The notes: generated from the letters alone by a model not told the origin. A stretch of 64,000 bases of DNA from Piliocolobus tephrosceles (GCF_002776525.5 NC_045453.1:35879757-35943756); one strand, 5' to 3'. Counted from the first letter of the stretch, positions 46,263 to 58,021 are shown. Numbers and translations are program-made.

Positions 46263-46454
46263 TGCTGGCTTGTTTTAATTTTTTACCATTTTTATCATGG
46301 AATGTCGTATCACAGGAGAACGTGCAAAAGTGCGTATCTCTAAGTGACTATGAATCAGAGCCCAAAGGTCAGCCCTCTGGGGGCCTCTGCATCCCTCCCT
46401 CCCTCCAGACAAGAGCGCCATCCATTTCTTTCCTATCGTTGTTCCTGACTTTAT

Positions 46455-48720
46455 TTTTTTCCTCCGTTTTTTTATTGTGATAAAATATACGTAACATAAC
46501 ATGTATGACCATTCATAACTAACCATGCTTGCTACTGTTAAGCACACCGTTCAGGAGCATCAAGGACATTCCCGTGGCTGTGCAGCCATCACCACCATCT
46601 GTCTCCAGAGCTTTTCCACCTTCCCAGACTACAGCTCTGTCCCCACTCAACACCGACTCCCCATCCCCTCCCCTCAGGCCCGGGAGACGCCTGTCTGTCT
46701 TCTCTGTGAATTTGACTACTCTGGTATCTCTCACCATTGGAATTCCAGTTCTAGTGGAATTGGTACTTGTCCGTTGGTACTTGTCCTTTTGTGATACTCA
46801 TTTCACTTAGCATGACGTCCTCGAAGTTCATCCGTGCCGTCGACGGGGAGAATCTCCCCTTCCTCTTGGAGGCTGAATCATTTTCCACTGGATGGACGGA
46901 CAAACTTCGCTTCTCCATTCATCTGTCGATGGACACGCAGGCGGCTGCCACGCTCTGGCCCTGTGAACACGGGTGTGCGGTATCTCTTCATGTTCCTGCT
47001 TCCAGTTCTCTGGGGATTGACCCCAAAGGGGGGTTGCTGGATCTCTGCTTCTTTTACCTCTTTATACGCCTCCTGGACACCATGGTCTGCAGCTTCGCCT
47101 GTTTGTGGACTCTCTGTGGAGGGAATATTCTCGGTGTGTTCTTCTGACTTGCTGCTTTCCTGCCATCTCGGTTCTAAACTCCGTCCTCACTACATGTGTG
47201 ACTTGTCCATGCACGTTTGTGGCTGCGTTGCATTCCTGGTGTGGCTACGCTGCCACTTATTTATCTGCCCGCCAACAGACACTTGGGCGATTTTCCAGGA
47301 CTCTGCAGGCAGGGGGCACCCTTCGCCAGAGCAGGTACAGGGCCTTCCTGTAGTGCCTTCCCCCAGAAGCACACGGGCACGCCGGCCCCCGTGTCCTCGG
47401 ACATGCAATGCTGTCGGTCGTTCTAACTGGGCTGTCCTGATGGGCATGCAGCGGCATCTGTCAGCGGTGTTCACGTGTGTTGCCCTGTGTGTGAGGAGGC
47501 GCCTGTTCAGCTGTGCCACCCGTTTTTCTATGGAGTCGTCTTTTTCTTGCTGATTCAGAGTCCTTCATATTCTGGTTTTCAGTCCCTGTGAGTTTCATGA
47601 ATGACCGCACCTTCACCCTCTCCCGTGTCTTCTGAGAAACAAAGTCACGCGTGCTGATGTTACCTGCTTCCGCTGCGGCAAATGCTCTTGGGGGCCTTGT
47701 CTTTGAGGTCATCAGGACGGGACTCTGGGTCAAAAGTGCTGCCCTCCGGGAATCCGCCTGGGTGGATCTGAATGGCGTGGGAGTCCACTTTCCTTTTTTC
47801 CCACATGGGCACCTGACTTTCCCAGCACCAGAACAAAAGAGTCCAACCTTCCCTCAATAATCTGCAACGCCACTCCCTTCATCACATATCCAGCGTGCGT
47901 GGACATGAGCACAGGTCCCCCCTCTGTGCCCGGGCTGTGTCCTACCTTGTGGGTCAGCAGTCAAGACCCCTGCCAGCAGCTCCTTGTGCTCTGGGCAACT
48001 GTGACTCCATTACACATCGCACTTGGCATCTGCTGTTGCACCGTCCACCTGCTTCCCAGGGGGGTCTGGGCTGCTCCCAGCCTTTCTGTACTTCTCCATA
48101 CATTTTAGAATTGGCTTCTAAAATCAGTCTTTCTCTCTCACCCTCCCCCACTGGACTTTATTGGCACCGATGTGAATCTGCAGATAAACCCAGGGAAAAT
48201 GGTCACCTTCCTAACAGCAATCTGTCCAATCCACGTAAGCCACATCACCTTCCTGACAGCAATCTGTCCAATCCATGTAAGCCACATCACCTTCCTGACA
48301 GCAATCTGTCCAATCCATGTAAGCCACATCACCTTCCTGACAACAATCTGTCCAATCCACGTAAGCCACACCCCTTCCTGACAGCAATCTGTCCAATCCA
48401 CATAAGCCACATCACCTTCCTAACAGCAATCTGTCCAATCCACGTAAGCCACATCACCTTCCTGACAGCAATCTGTCCAATTCATATAAGCCACGTCTCT
48501 TCCTGACAGCAATCTGTCCAATCCGCTAAGCAAAGTCTTGGTTCTTCGGTGTCTTGCTGAGGTTTGTGGGTTTTCCACAAATGCGTCCCGTTTCTTGGCT
48601 ATTTACTCTGGTGTAGTTCATAGTTTGATGTTATTAGAAATGATGTTTCCTACATTTATTTTCTCCCTTTTTGTGATTAATACCCTGATTTTCTTACACT
48701 CTCTTAAACCTAGAAGCATC
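46455..48720 (-). mobile_element. Antisense L1M (3' UTR through ORF2) with internal minisatellite
   Basis: TTTATTGTGATAAAATATAC, CACTTAGCATGACGTCC, TTCTGGTTTTCAGTCCCTG, TTTCCCAGCACCAGAAC and ATTTTAGAATTGGCTTC follow the L1M antisense consensus over about 1.75 kb. The array at 48201-48530 interrupts it, and ORF2-like sequence resumes after 48535. All frames are broken. Confidence 0.8.
48201..48530. repeat. 42-bp minisatellite born inside L1 ORF2
   Basis: Eight copies; ACAGCAATCTGTCCAAT recurs at 48214, 48256, 48298, 48340, 48381, 48423, 48465 and 48506, so the period is 42 (twice 41). TCTGTCCAATCCATGTAAGC corresponds to the L1 phrase around TTCCAATCCATGAAC. A 42-base unit keeps frame, which explains the 14-residue repeats in spurious ORFs on both strands. 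Confidence 0.95.
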
Positions 48721-49425
48721 GTCAACTCTCTCGCCAACGCCCACAGTGCAGGTTACTGGGGACCCCTGAGCACAGCCACCCCCACCGGGGCAGCGCTATT
48801 CCGCATCCCACCCCCAGGCCCCCACTTTCTCACCCTCCCTAACCCTGCCCTGCTCCTGGGGTGTGGAGTGCATCCTCGTTGCCTCCCGTCACGTGAAGAC
48901 TCATTTGTCTTCCGGATGCGCTGCGAGGCTTTCCAAGTGTCCTAAGTGGAAGTTTAATTTGATGGAGCTCTTTTCTGCATCCATGGAGGGAATGAGACTT
49001 TCTCCCTCCAGGCACTGCATGGTGTCACCGTGATGGGTACTATCCCCTCAAGGTCCCTGCTGCCATTGGGGCCACACCTGACCATTTGCTCCCGACTTGG
49101 GGCAGACTCCTGGGGGCTGGAGTGCAGGAGCCTCACCGCCAGGGGCTGCCTCCCCGACCCCGGAGGGCTCACTCTAGAGCTCTGCATCCCGATGCCAAGA
49201 GGCGGGTGCGTGGGACTCCTCCTCACTCACCCACTCACCTTTCCAACCAAAGCCAGGGACAGGTTCAGAGCACTGTCCACACCCAACGCCCACGCTTCCC
49301 GTGTGCTCTGCCCGCGTGGTCAGCAGGGGCCGCTCCCTTCCCTCCCCCTCGCCCTCCTCCCCTCGCCCCCTCGTCACCCGCCGCCACACAATACGGCTTC
49401 CTTCATTGTCTTGTGTGAAGACTCT
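48721..49425. other. Single-copy sequence
   Basis: GC-rich with no gene or repeat recognised. Confidence 0.4.
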
Positions 49426-49429
49426 GGGG

Positions 49430-49720
49430 TGGGGGGGTGGTTATTACTGTCCCACTGTGTGACATCATAATAGGCTGCTGTCCCAGAAAACAAAGGCTTT
49501 CGGAGATGGCGAGGAGACACGTCCTATTTACGTCGTCACTGCCTAGACAGAAGTGGAAGTGCCGGAGCAGAATAAACATCTGTATAGGAAGAACAACAGT
49601 AACGCTGCCTCCCCCTTTATTTCTGAACCGTGCTTCAATTATGCCCTGCTCAGCACAGAAAGGGATTTTTTGTGTATGTGCAGGTGGATTCATAAAAAAC
49701 CCATTGAAATGCAAAGTGAG
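49430..49720. promoter_or_regulatory. Island 9, strong candidate enhancer
   Basis: Non-repeat sequence with varied factor-like motifs: TGACATCATAA (49460, CRE/AP-1 type), AACAAAGG (49489, SOX/TCF type), TACGTCGTCA (49530, ATF type), AATAAACATCTG (49571, FOX plus E-box) and ATGCAAAG (49709, POU type). Function is inferred. Confidence 0.4.
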
Positions 49721-50669
49721 GGCTCCCCCCTCACACCCCTCCCCGAGAGAAGGAAATCGTCACCCAGGAACTCGCAGATCCTCTCGGGGACACACAGGCC
49801 GGGGCCGACCGTCCACAAGCGCGAGACCCAGGGCTCCAGGGGAAGGTTCCGGCTGCTGCTGTTACCGTCTTGACCCCCAAAAGACCAGAAAAGGACCATG
49901 TGCAAATCATAAAAGTCAGATGTGAAAGAACCACATGGCTTGCAAAGGCGGGAGGTTGCATACCCCAGCCCGGGGGTCTCCCAACACCCTTACCGTTGGC
50001 GCCCCTATTTTGGAAAAATAACACAGATGTACATGGAAACGCACACTGTGGCTGAACTCCACGGTGTCGTCCGCCACCATCATCGGGCTGGCAAGCGTGG
50101 AATAGATCACAATGCCCACCTGAGAGGAGGCGTGTCGGGTCCCCAAGCTGCCCCGGGCCGGGCCACCGGCACAGCAAAGGGCAGGGGCCACCTCAAAGCA
50201 CCCTGTGCTCCTGCATGGCCCAGATGCACGCTCTGTTCAGATGGGCATAGGGTCCTTCTGCCTGGGTGTGGCCCCAGGGTGGATGCAGCTCAGGAAGGAG
50301 GTACAGCGAGTCCTTCCTCCCCTCGGCCAAGCAGGGCTTTCTGCCGAAGAAGGTGTTTCCTGTCAGCAATGAAGAAGTAAGTTCAGTGCTGTGGAAACGG
50401 ATTCTCTGATTAAAACCAAAAAGCAAATCCAGTCAACCCGGCCATGTGCAGGGCTGCCTCCCACATAACCTGGTGCTCAGTGGTGGACAGAGGAGCACAG
50501 GGTGGGTGCAGTGCTGGCTGCTGGAGACGCTACCCCTTGTCACATGGGGTGCACGGAAGCCCCACCATGGAAGTCACTAGCTAGTTCCTGCCAGCAGCGA
50601 GTAGCAGCCAGCATTTAAAGACACACCTGGGAGTTGAGCCCAATTTATTCTCTTTATTAGAAAGGATAT
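49721..50669. other. Single-copy sequence
   Basis: 49870-50120 is moderately AT-rich and repeat-free and may extend the enhancer-like region. No gene was recognised. Confidence 0.35.
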
Positions 50670-51037
50670 TGCAGTAGTCTGTTTTCACACTGCTATAAAG
50701 ACATACCTGAGACTGAGTAATTTATAAAGAAAAGAAGCTTAATTGACTCATAGTTCCACATGGCTGAGGAGGCCTCAGGAAACTTACAATCATGATGGAA
50801 GGGAAAGAGACACATCTTCCATGGCGGCAGGCGAGAGAGAGAAGTGTGTGAGGGTGCAGGGAAAACTACCATTTCTAAAACCATCAGATCTCATGAGAAT
50901 TCACTCACTATCATGAGAACAACACAGAAGAAACTGACCCCGTAATCCAATCATTTCCCACCAGGTCTCTCCCTAAACATCTGGGGATTACAATTCCATA
51001 TGAGATTTGGGTGGGGACACAAAGCCTAACCATGTCA
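50670..51037 (-). mobile_element. MaLR solo LTR (THE1/MST-like)
   Basis: AGTAGTCTGTTTTCACACTG, CATACCTGAGACTGAGTAAT, TAAAACCATCAGATCTCATG and GAGATTTGGGTGGGGACAC run in antisense LTR order. No internal retroviral sequence is attached; non-coding. Confidence 0.85.
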
Positions 51038-51084
51038 GGTGTCAAGTGTTCCATGCTGCCCTTTGTTGAAAGTTGACTTTTATG

Positions 51085-51170
51085 GCCTGCCATGTGACCA
51101 TGGGTGACAAATGCTACTCCCTCCCAGCTTGGGGCCTCGGTTTCTCCAGCCTGTATATTAAAGGCTCATC
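51085..51170 (+). mobile_element. MIR
   Basis: GCCATGTGACCATGGGTGAC then GGGGCCTCGGTTTCTCCAGC fit the MIR core. Confidence 0.55.
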
Positions 51171-51357
51171 TGTTTTTCCTCCTGGGGCCTGGAGGGCTCA
51201 CTGGGCTGTGAGCCCTGTGACATTACTTCCCCTGGGCAGACCCAGGGCACCATGAAGCTTCCCCGCCAGGTAGGCGCCCACTGTGTCTGCTACACTAGGT
51301 GCCAGCCAAGTCCTAAAGAGAGGCAGCCCTGAGAGCAGAGGCACTCAATGGAGCTCG

Positions 51358-51935
51358 TGCACACACATGCACACACACAGTCAGGCACGTGCACAGGAAC
51401 ACACGCACACACCCACACATAACTGTGTGCACACACACGCACACACACACGTAACTGTGTGCACACAAACATGCACACACCCACATGTAACTGTGTGCAC
51501 ACAAACACACACACACGTAACTGTGTGCACACAAACACACGCACACACACACGTAACTGTGTGCACACAAACACACACACACGTAACTGTGTGCACACAA
51601 ACACACACACACGTAACTGTGTGCACACAAACACACGCACACACCCACACGTAACTGTGTGCACACAAACACACGCACACACACACATAACTGTGTGCAC
51701 ACAAACATGCACACACCCACATGTAACTGTGTGCACACAAACACACACACACGTAACTGTGTGCACACAAACACACACACACCCACACATAACTGTGTGC
51801 ACACAAACACACGCACACACACACGTAACTGTGTGCACACGAACACACACACATGCACAATCCCCAGTGTGCACAGAAGAATCATTGTACACATGTGAAA
51901 TACATGCACAAGCACACACACACCCATAACCAGGC
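51358..51935. repeat. CA-rich minisatellite with GTAACTGTGTGCACAC spacer
   Basis: About 14 units of 30-42 bases combine a variable CACACA run with the fixed block GTAACTGTGTGCACACAAAC. Length classes recur in order, indicating block duplication as well as slippage. The 236- and 257-codon frames across it are repeat artefacts. Confidence 0.95.
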
Positions 51936-52079
51936 ACATGACCTGGGGTTGCCAGTGCCAGGGTGATGCCAGCTGCGTAGGCCACACCTCGGTCTGGCAC
52001 ACACTTTCCTGGCTTCCTGGTTCATCAGCCCCATGAGGACCCCAACCCCAGGATGTACAACAGAAAGGGGTCTTCACCT

Positions 52080-52160
52080 GCTTCACAGATTAGGACACTG
52101 AGGCTCAGACAGGGTTGAGTGGCTGCCTGAGGTCACGCAGCAGGCAAGGCAGGGAATGGC
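52080..52160 (-). mobile_element. MIR
   Basis: TTCACAGATTAGGACACTGA, GGCTCAGACAGGGTTGAG and TGAGGTCACGCAGCAGGC match the antisense MIR core. Confidence 0.7.
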
Positions 52161-53850
52161 ACTGCTGCCCCTCATCTCCTGCTGAGGAAAAGGTGGACAG
52201 AGTGCCAGCCGCAGTGAAGCCCACAGGCCCCCCAGGTGCCACCTATCTTCACAGCCTGGCTTGTCCTCCCCCCAGGAGGAGGAAGGGCCTTAACTATGGC
52301 TCCCACATCAGATGCCAGCCCACCCTGGGCTCAGCATCTGCATGGGGCCCAGCGATGGGGACGCAATGACCACAGGCCTCAGAAGCACCCATGGCCACAA
52401 AGGGGCCAGGGCCAGCTGCACACAGCGCCAGTGACGACAACTGCTGCTGGGGGGAATGGACGCTCAAGCTCCAGAGACACCGTAGCCCATCCCCAGAGAA
52501 GCTGGACTCAGAGCTCATCACTGGAGATGATTACGTCCAAGGCAGGATGTGCGTGTGCAGTGCAGAGCCACTCAGAGCACCTGAGCTGGTGGAACTGGCC
52601 TGAGGGAACCAGGGTGCACTCAAGGACGTTCTCCATGCAGCTGCCAGTGACTCCTGGAAGCTGCTGGACTTGATCCAGTGAGAGGGTGGCCTCCCCCAAG
52701 ACTGGTGCAGTAGACAAGGCCCTTTCCCGCCAGCCTCCAGAGCGAGCTCACTGAGCACAGGCCATCTCCAGGGCGATTTCAGACGCCCTGGCCCTTTCAG
52801 GGACAGCGAGGCCTTTGTGCCCAGGACCACTGTCCTCCAGCCAGCTCCCTGTCATGTTCACGCCCAGTGCTGGCTCTGCAGATACTGGGGGCTGCCGTCA
52901 CTCCTGGGGACTCCCTTCCCTGCCTCCCACCTCTCTCCAGGCACTGTCCCTTAGTACAGGAGCTCACAGCTCACTGTCCTGCCCAGCACCTAGGCTTTAC
53001 TGCCCGCAGCTGTGCAGCCACTCACAGCCAGGTACGGAGCCTTGTGGAAATTCCCCCAGATCCCGGCTTTTCACCTGAACAGAGCAAACCCTCAGGGGAC
53101 ATCGGCCACCAATAAAGGAGCCAACCTAGATGTCACTGCAGCTGAGCCGCCGTGGCTGTGTCCTCAGGTCACGGCGTCTCCAGAGCAAGGGCTCCTCTCA
53201 TCCCAATCCACCGGGGCCAGTGACAAGAGGAGGACACAGCCTTGGCCATCGAGGGGATGCTCAGGCACCAGGACCCAGGATGCGGACAGACTCCAGGGTC
53301 TCCAAGGTTCCTACTCAGAGGTTGGCAGGGCGCTTGTCTCCAGAATGATGCCCACCCGGCGATGAGTCTCAGCAGAGCCCCTGCAGGGTGGCCCTGGGGC
53401 TGGGCTCGGCCCCAGACAACCTGAGGAAGCTACCAGGTAACAAGGCTGTCAGCCTCCCCAGAGCCCAGTGGGCAAAGATAGCCAAGAATCTCCCACCAAG
53501 TGGCAGCCAAGATTGCTTGGGGATCATGCAGCAGGTTCATGTCTCTGCTTTAACTTTTAAGAAACCACCTTAGTAAAGGTTGTACTGATAAACCAAGCAA
53601 AGACTGGGCCTGTGCCCCTGCCCCAGTGGACTGCAGCCTGGAGGACGGGCCCTGGAAACCCAGAAGCTCCTGTGCCAGCCCTGGGCACTTGACCACAGCC
53701 CACCAGGTTTGTCCCCTCAGCTGCTTCCTTCTGTGCCTCATGATCGGCCTTCACCTTGAGGTGCATGCCAGGATGCGTGACCACTGAGCAGCCAAGTGCA
53801 CCCCTGGGTGCGGCAGGAAGAAATGGCCCCTTGTAAATCCCACAGGCAAG
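52161..53850. other. GC-rich single-copy sequence
   Basis: About 1.7 kb with overlapping frames (145 and 117 codons plus) and no domain. No repeat was recognised. Confidence 0.4.
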
Positions 53851-53854
53851 GAGG

Positions 53855-53990
53855 CGGGGGTGGGGCCCAGAGGGGGAGGCGGGGCCATAGAGAAGGCGGG
53901 GCGGCGGGGGGGGCAGGGCCTGGGGGGGGGCGGGGCCGGGGGGGGGGGGCGGGGCCCGGGGGGGGGGGGGGGGGCCCGGAGGGGACGGCA
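53855..53990. repeat. G-rich tract with GC boxes and long poly-G runs
   Basis: Many G runs, the longest about 17 bases near 53958-53974, separated by GGGGCGGGGCC-type GC boxes. A strong G-quadruplex candidate on the plus strand. The minus-strand Pro-rich frame across it is a composition artefact. Confidence 0.9.
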
Positions 53991-54042
53991 GCCCCTCCAA
54001 GTCTTGGGCGCTTGTCTTGCTGCCAAGCAAGAGGCCTGGGCT

Positions 54043-54085
54043 GGACTGCGCTGGGACTGCGCCGAGACTGCGCCGAGACTGAGCC
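54043..54085. repeat. 11-bp tandem repeat GACTGCGCCGA
   Basis: Four copies (GACTGCGCTGG, two of GACTGCGCCGA, GACTGAGCCG) just downstream of the G-rich tract. Confidence 0.9.
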
Positions 54086-54284
54086 GTTCCCACCACTTGG
54101 CAACGCCTCAGAGGGCAACACGGCCCTGTCCAGTAGAGAGAGGGATCAAGCTGCCTACCCTCTGGCCCTGGGTAGGGGAGGATGTAGGTGGCCTGGCTTC
54201 CCCATAGGACCAGATGCTGAAAGGTGACTGTCCCCTAACGAGCAGTGAGGGCCTGCTTGCTGATGAAAAGCCTAATCAAGACTT

Positions 54285-54556
54285 ATTTTTGAGACAGAGG
54301 CTCTGTAGCCAGGCTGGAGTGCAATGGCATGATCTCGGCTCACTGCAACCTCTGCCTCCCAGGTTCAAGTGATTCTTGTGCCTCAGCCTCCCCAGTAGCT
54401 AGGACTACAGGAGCCTGCCACCACACCTGGGTAATTTTGGTATTTTTAGTAGAGACAAGGTTTCACCATGTTGTCCAGGTTAGTCTCAAACTCCTGACCT
54501 AGTGATCCACCCACCTCAGCCTCCCAAAGTGCTGGGATTATAGGCGTGAGCCACCG
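54285..54556 (-). mobile_element. Alu (AluS-like) with TSD
   Basis: Antisense Alu lacking its terminal GCCCGGCC. The TSD CTAATCAAGACTT is at 54272-54284 and 54557-54569. Confidence 0.95.
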
Positions 54557-54574
54557 CTAATCAAGACTTTTTAA

Positions 54575-54720
54575 AAACATGAATCAAAAAGACGCACTTT
54601 AATTAATAGGCAGTGAATTAAAAGGCTGCTGACTTTGGAAAAATCGTTTTCTGAGTTCAAGATCAGTGACGCTGGATTAGCCTAATTGATCGAACTTGTT
54701 GGTTTGGGATTCAAGGGCAA
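54575..54720. promoter_or_regulatory. AT-rich island 10, putative conserved noncoding element
   Basis: CACTTTAATTAATAGGC, GTGAATTAAAAGG, GATTAGCCTAATTGATCG and similar cores lie in non-repeat sequence right after an Alu. Confidence 0.4.
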
Positions 54721-55215
54721 GTTTGGTTCCTTAGTGGCTGACTGTGTTGTGCCCAGATTGATGTTCCCAGGTCGGGGGCAGGAGCCCTGGAAACCCCAAC
54801 CAGATCCTGGGCAGCTGGCCCCAGCGAGGAAGGGTCCAGGCCCGGTCTCATGTCTCCCTTGGGACACATTTGAGGCCTGGATGCCCCTGGAGGTGAGGAG
54901 TGGGTCGGGCTGGGCATGAGCAACAACACGGAGGAGACTCAGGGGCCTCACCGGACACTAGCCCCAGGAGGCCCGGTGGTGTCCCAGAAATCGGCCATCT
55001 GTTAGACAATCCAAAAGAAGCCTTAAAGAAACTCAAAAGAGATAAATAGTACAAACCTCACTCTGATCAAAATTAATAAAAATAGAAATAAAAATTCCCC
55101 AATTTATTTTAAGTCATGTGATCAAGAAATAAGCACCCCCTGACTATAAGAGTAGGTGGGGTTTGGCCAGGTTGAGCTCAGGGAAAGGCACGTGGCCTCG
55201 AACTTCATATTCCAG
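54721..55215. other. Single-copy sequence
   Basis: The second half is AT-rich and perhaps L1-derived. No gene was recognised. Confidence 0.35.
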
Positions 55216-55219
55216 ATAA

Positions 55220-55375
55220 ATATTAAGATGAATGGCATGAAGACAGCTGCCCAAGTCATTCAAGAAAAGTAACAAATAAAGGGAAGATGGGGAAAAGTCA
55301 AAGCTGATGAACTAGGGAGAAAAGCTACAGAATTTTTGATTCCAACAACTGGTTCTTTGGAAAATTGTAAGAAGT
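55220..55375 (+). mobile_element. Possible L1 ORF2 fragment
   Basis: CAACAACTGGTTCTTTGGAA resembles the sense ORF2 phrase with CTGGTTCTTTGAAA. Upstream A-rich sequence fits loosely. Confidence 0.4.
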
Positions 55376-55544
55376 GAGTGTTCTAATCATTTTCCTGGTC
55401 AAAACATTCGGCCTCGCTGGCGGCCTGAGAAATCGCTTAAATGTGATGAGAACAGAACAGAAATTAGGGCAGGAAAGAGTATGGGTGGAGACGGAGGGGA
55501 GCCCCCGGGCGTCCCTGGTCAGCTTGGACATAGGTTCAATACGT

Positions 55545-56230
55545 AAAACAGTGTTATTGAGCTTTAACTCACATGGCATACCATTCTCCCATCTAAACTC
55601 GATTGTTCTGAGTGTGTTCATTCACAGAATTGTGCAACCATCTCCACAGTCAATTTTAGAACATTTTCATCACCTCAAAAAGAAACCCTGTCCCCATTAG
55701 CAGTCACTCCCCACTGCCGCCACCACACCCCCAACCCCTGGCAACTGCAAATCTGTTTCCTGTCTCTCCAGATGTGCCTGTTCCAGACATTTCCCATCAG
55801 TGGAATCATACAATATGTGTTGTTTTGTGTCTGCCTTCTTTCATTTAACGAAATATTTTCAAGGCTCACCCATGTGGCAGCATACATCCGTACCTCATTC
55901 TTTTTGATGGCTGCATAATATTCCATTGTATAGAAGAGCCACACTTTGCAGCCCATTCATCAGTAGACGGGCAGTGGCTTGTTTCCACTTCTTGACTATC
56001 ATGAATAGTGTTGCTATGAACATTCATGGGAAGGTTTTATGTGAACATATGTTTTCATTCCTCTTGGGTACATACCTAGAATTAGAATAGTTAGATTACA
56101 TGGTAATTCCATGTTTAACCCTTTCGAGAAACTTTCAAACTGTTTTCCAAAGCAGCTGCACCATTTCATATCCCCACCAGCAATGCATAGGTTCTGAATT
56201 TCTCTTTCCACAAACTTGTTATTAAAAATA
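55545..56230 (-). mobile_element. Antisense L1M 3' UTR and ORF2 C-terminus
   Basis: TCAATTTTAGAACATTTTCA, AAAAAGAAACCCTGTCCCC, AATATTCCATTGTATAGAAG and AAACTGTTTTCCAAAGCAG are L1M antisense. The minus-strand frame 55675-55956 retains the MEYYAAIKKNE motif of the L1 ORF2p C-terminus, but the element is truncated and inactive. Confidence 0.85.
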
Positions 56231-57005
56231 AATTGTTTAAAGAAGGAAAAAAACAGCTCTCCGTGATAAAACACACTGCTCTTCTGAAATCTCCCTTGGC
56301 ATGTGTCTATGAGTCGATTTACAGCATGGGTGCAAGTTCCCAAGACACACAGGGCCGCGTAAGGGACACTGCCATGCTGGCCCAACTACCGCGCTCACAC
56401 CGAAGGTGGCTTTGCCTGGCTGCGGACTCAGAGCGTGAAGCTGGGACGCCTTCAGAGGTGACTGTCCAGCCAACCCTCACCACGCAGAGACAAAGACCAG
56501 CACACTTGGTCTCCTCCCCCCGAATAAGCTCTTGGAGAGGTGGCCCTGGCACCTGTGAAAATGTAAATGGCTGTCGGCCTTTGACGGTGCTGCTGACAGG
56601 TGACCAGAGTTCCGTTGCGGCTACAGGTTTTCCGTAAGCGCCGAGGCAGATTTGATATGGACAGCTCCTCCAGCCCCTGCAGGTAGCCCAGCCCAAGCTC
56701 CCACTTCCTTTGTACCAAACAGAAACAAGAGCATGGAAAAGGGAAGGCATTTTCACATTTGAACGGCAACATTCCCGTACAATACCCCGAACTACATCTT
56801 CAAACAGATCTGTCTGAGAAGACCGTGATCGCATTGAGCCCAGCGTGCTGTCAGTTGCTTGAAGCCAGTTTCGGCACACGGATGCCAGGTTATAGAGGAA
56901 ACCTTGTCGTAGAGATCGTCAGGCCGGAAGTCAATGTATTCACCTGAAGTTCACACAGCTTCATCAGTTTCAGTGGAAATAACTAAAAATCGTTAAGTAA
57001 ATTAG
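56231..57005. other. Single-copy sequence between L1 fragments
   Basis: No repeat was recognised. A 186-codon minus frame (56319-56879) and a 134-codon plus frame overlap here; neither has a domain. Confidence 0.4.
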
Positions 57006-57009
57006 TTAA

Positions 57010-58015
57010 AATTAAAGAAAAGAGGATGAGAAAACAAGCTACAGCCTGAGAGAAAACATTTACAAACCACATGCCCGACAAAAGACTCACAGAATATACT
57101 CCTTAAACTCTCAAAACTCAACAGTAAAAACAAATAACTCAGTAAGAAAATGGAAAGAAGAGGCATTTCACCAGAGAGGCTGTACAGAGGGAAGTAAACA
57201 GAGGCAAAGACGTCAAATATCCTCTGCCACCGGGACCTGCACATTCACAATGAAATGTCACTAGGCATCCATCAGCATGGCGGAAATAAAAAATAACGGC
57301 ATTAAATACTGATGAGGTCATGAGGAAACGAGATCACTCGTACACTGTTGGTGGGAATCTACAGTGGGGCAGCCACGGTGGAGACGGTGTGGCAGTGTTT
57401 TGCAAAACCAACCGTGTGCTCACCTGCAACCCGCAATTGCATTCTGGGCATGCATCCCAGAGAAAGGGAGACTATCATTCACACAAAACCCTATCACGAT
57501 TATTCACAGCAACTTTATTTGTAACCACCGAGAGCCAGAAACCACCACATGTCCAACAATAGATGAATGGCTATACATGCAGCACACCCTGGGATCCCAC
57601 TCAGCTGCAGAGAAAGAAGCAGGGATGCACAGAACATCTCCAGCGGGTCTTTGGGGAGAGACCACCGTCTACTGCCATGCGAGGGAAAGAAGCCCGTCTC
57701 CAAAGGTCACACCCGGTGTGATTCCATTTCTGTGACATTCTCAAAATGACAAATTTGGAGGATGTTGGAGGGGGAAGGGGCTGGAAGCTGTGACCAAGAA
57801 GGATGGCAGGAGGAAGATCTTTGCAGCCGCAGAGGGGCCTATATCTTGACTATGGTGGTCACATGTGTGATAAATGGCAAAGAGCAGAAACGTTGTCGGA
57901 GGCACGTCCTGGTCGTGAGGCCGTCCTCTAGTGGAGGGATCTGGGGGAAGGATGCATGGGCTGTCTCTGTACTGCTGTGTCTGTCTTTGCAACTTCCTGT
58001 ACATCTGCAATCACT
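57010..58015 (+). mobile_element. L1M ORF2 3' end and 3' UTR
   Basis: GAGAAAACATTTACAAACCA, TACACTGTTGGTGGGAATCT, ACCACATGTCCAACAATAGA, GATGAATGGCTATACATG and AACTTCCTGTACATCTGC follow the sense consensus. It lies in opposite orientation to the L1M at 55.5 kb. Frames are broken. Confidence 0.8.
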
Positions 58016-58021
58016 GCAACA

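Noticed and set aside
46834..47553. 239-codon plus-strand frame
   Set aside because: Lies antisense to L1M ORF2 sequence; an accidental frame in a decayed retroelement.
47895..48506. 203-codon frame with 14-residue repeats, considered as a repeat protein
   Set aside because: The repeats are the 42-bp L1-derived minisatellite. The opposite strand gives an equally regular frame, showing it is a DNA-level repeat.
48201..48530. Regular array considered as CRISPR
   Set aside because: There are no unique spacers between conserved repeats, the whole unit repeats, and the context is primate nuclear DNA.
51290..52086. Two long minus-strand frames (236 and 257 codons) rich in Cys/Val/His
   Set aside because: They are translations of the CA-type minisatellite. 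The repeating residues follow the DNA repeat and there is no domain.
53557..54207. Proline-rich minus-strand and glycine-rich plus-strand frames, considered as a gene or CpG-island promoter
   Set aside because: Generated by the poly-G tract. The surrounding CpG density is not that of a clear CpG-island promoter and no transcript structure is visible.
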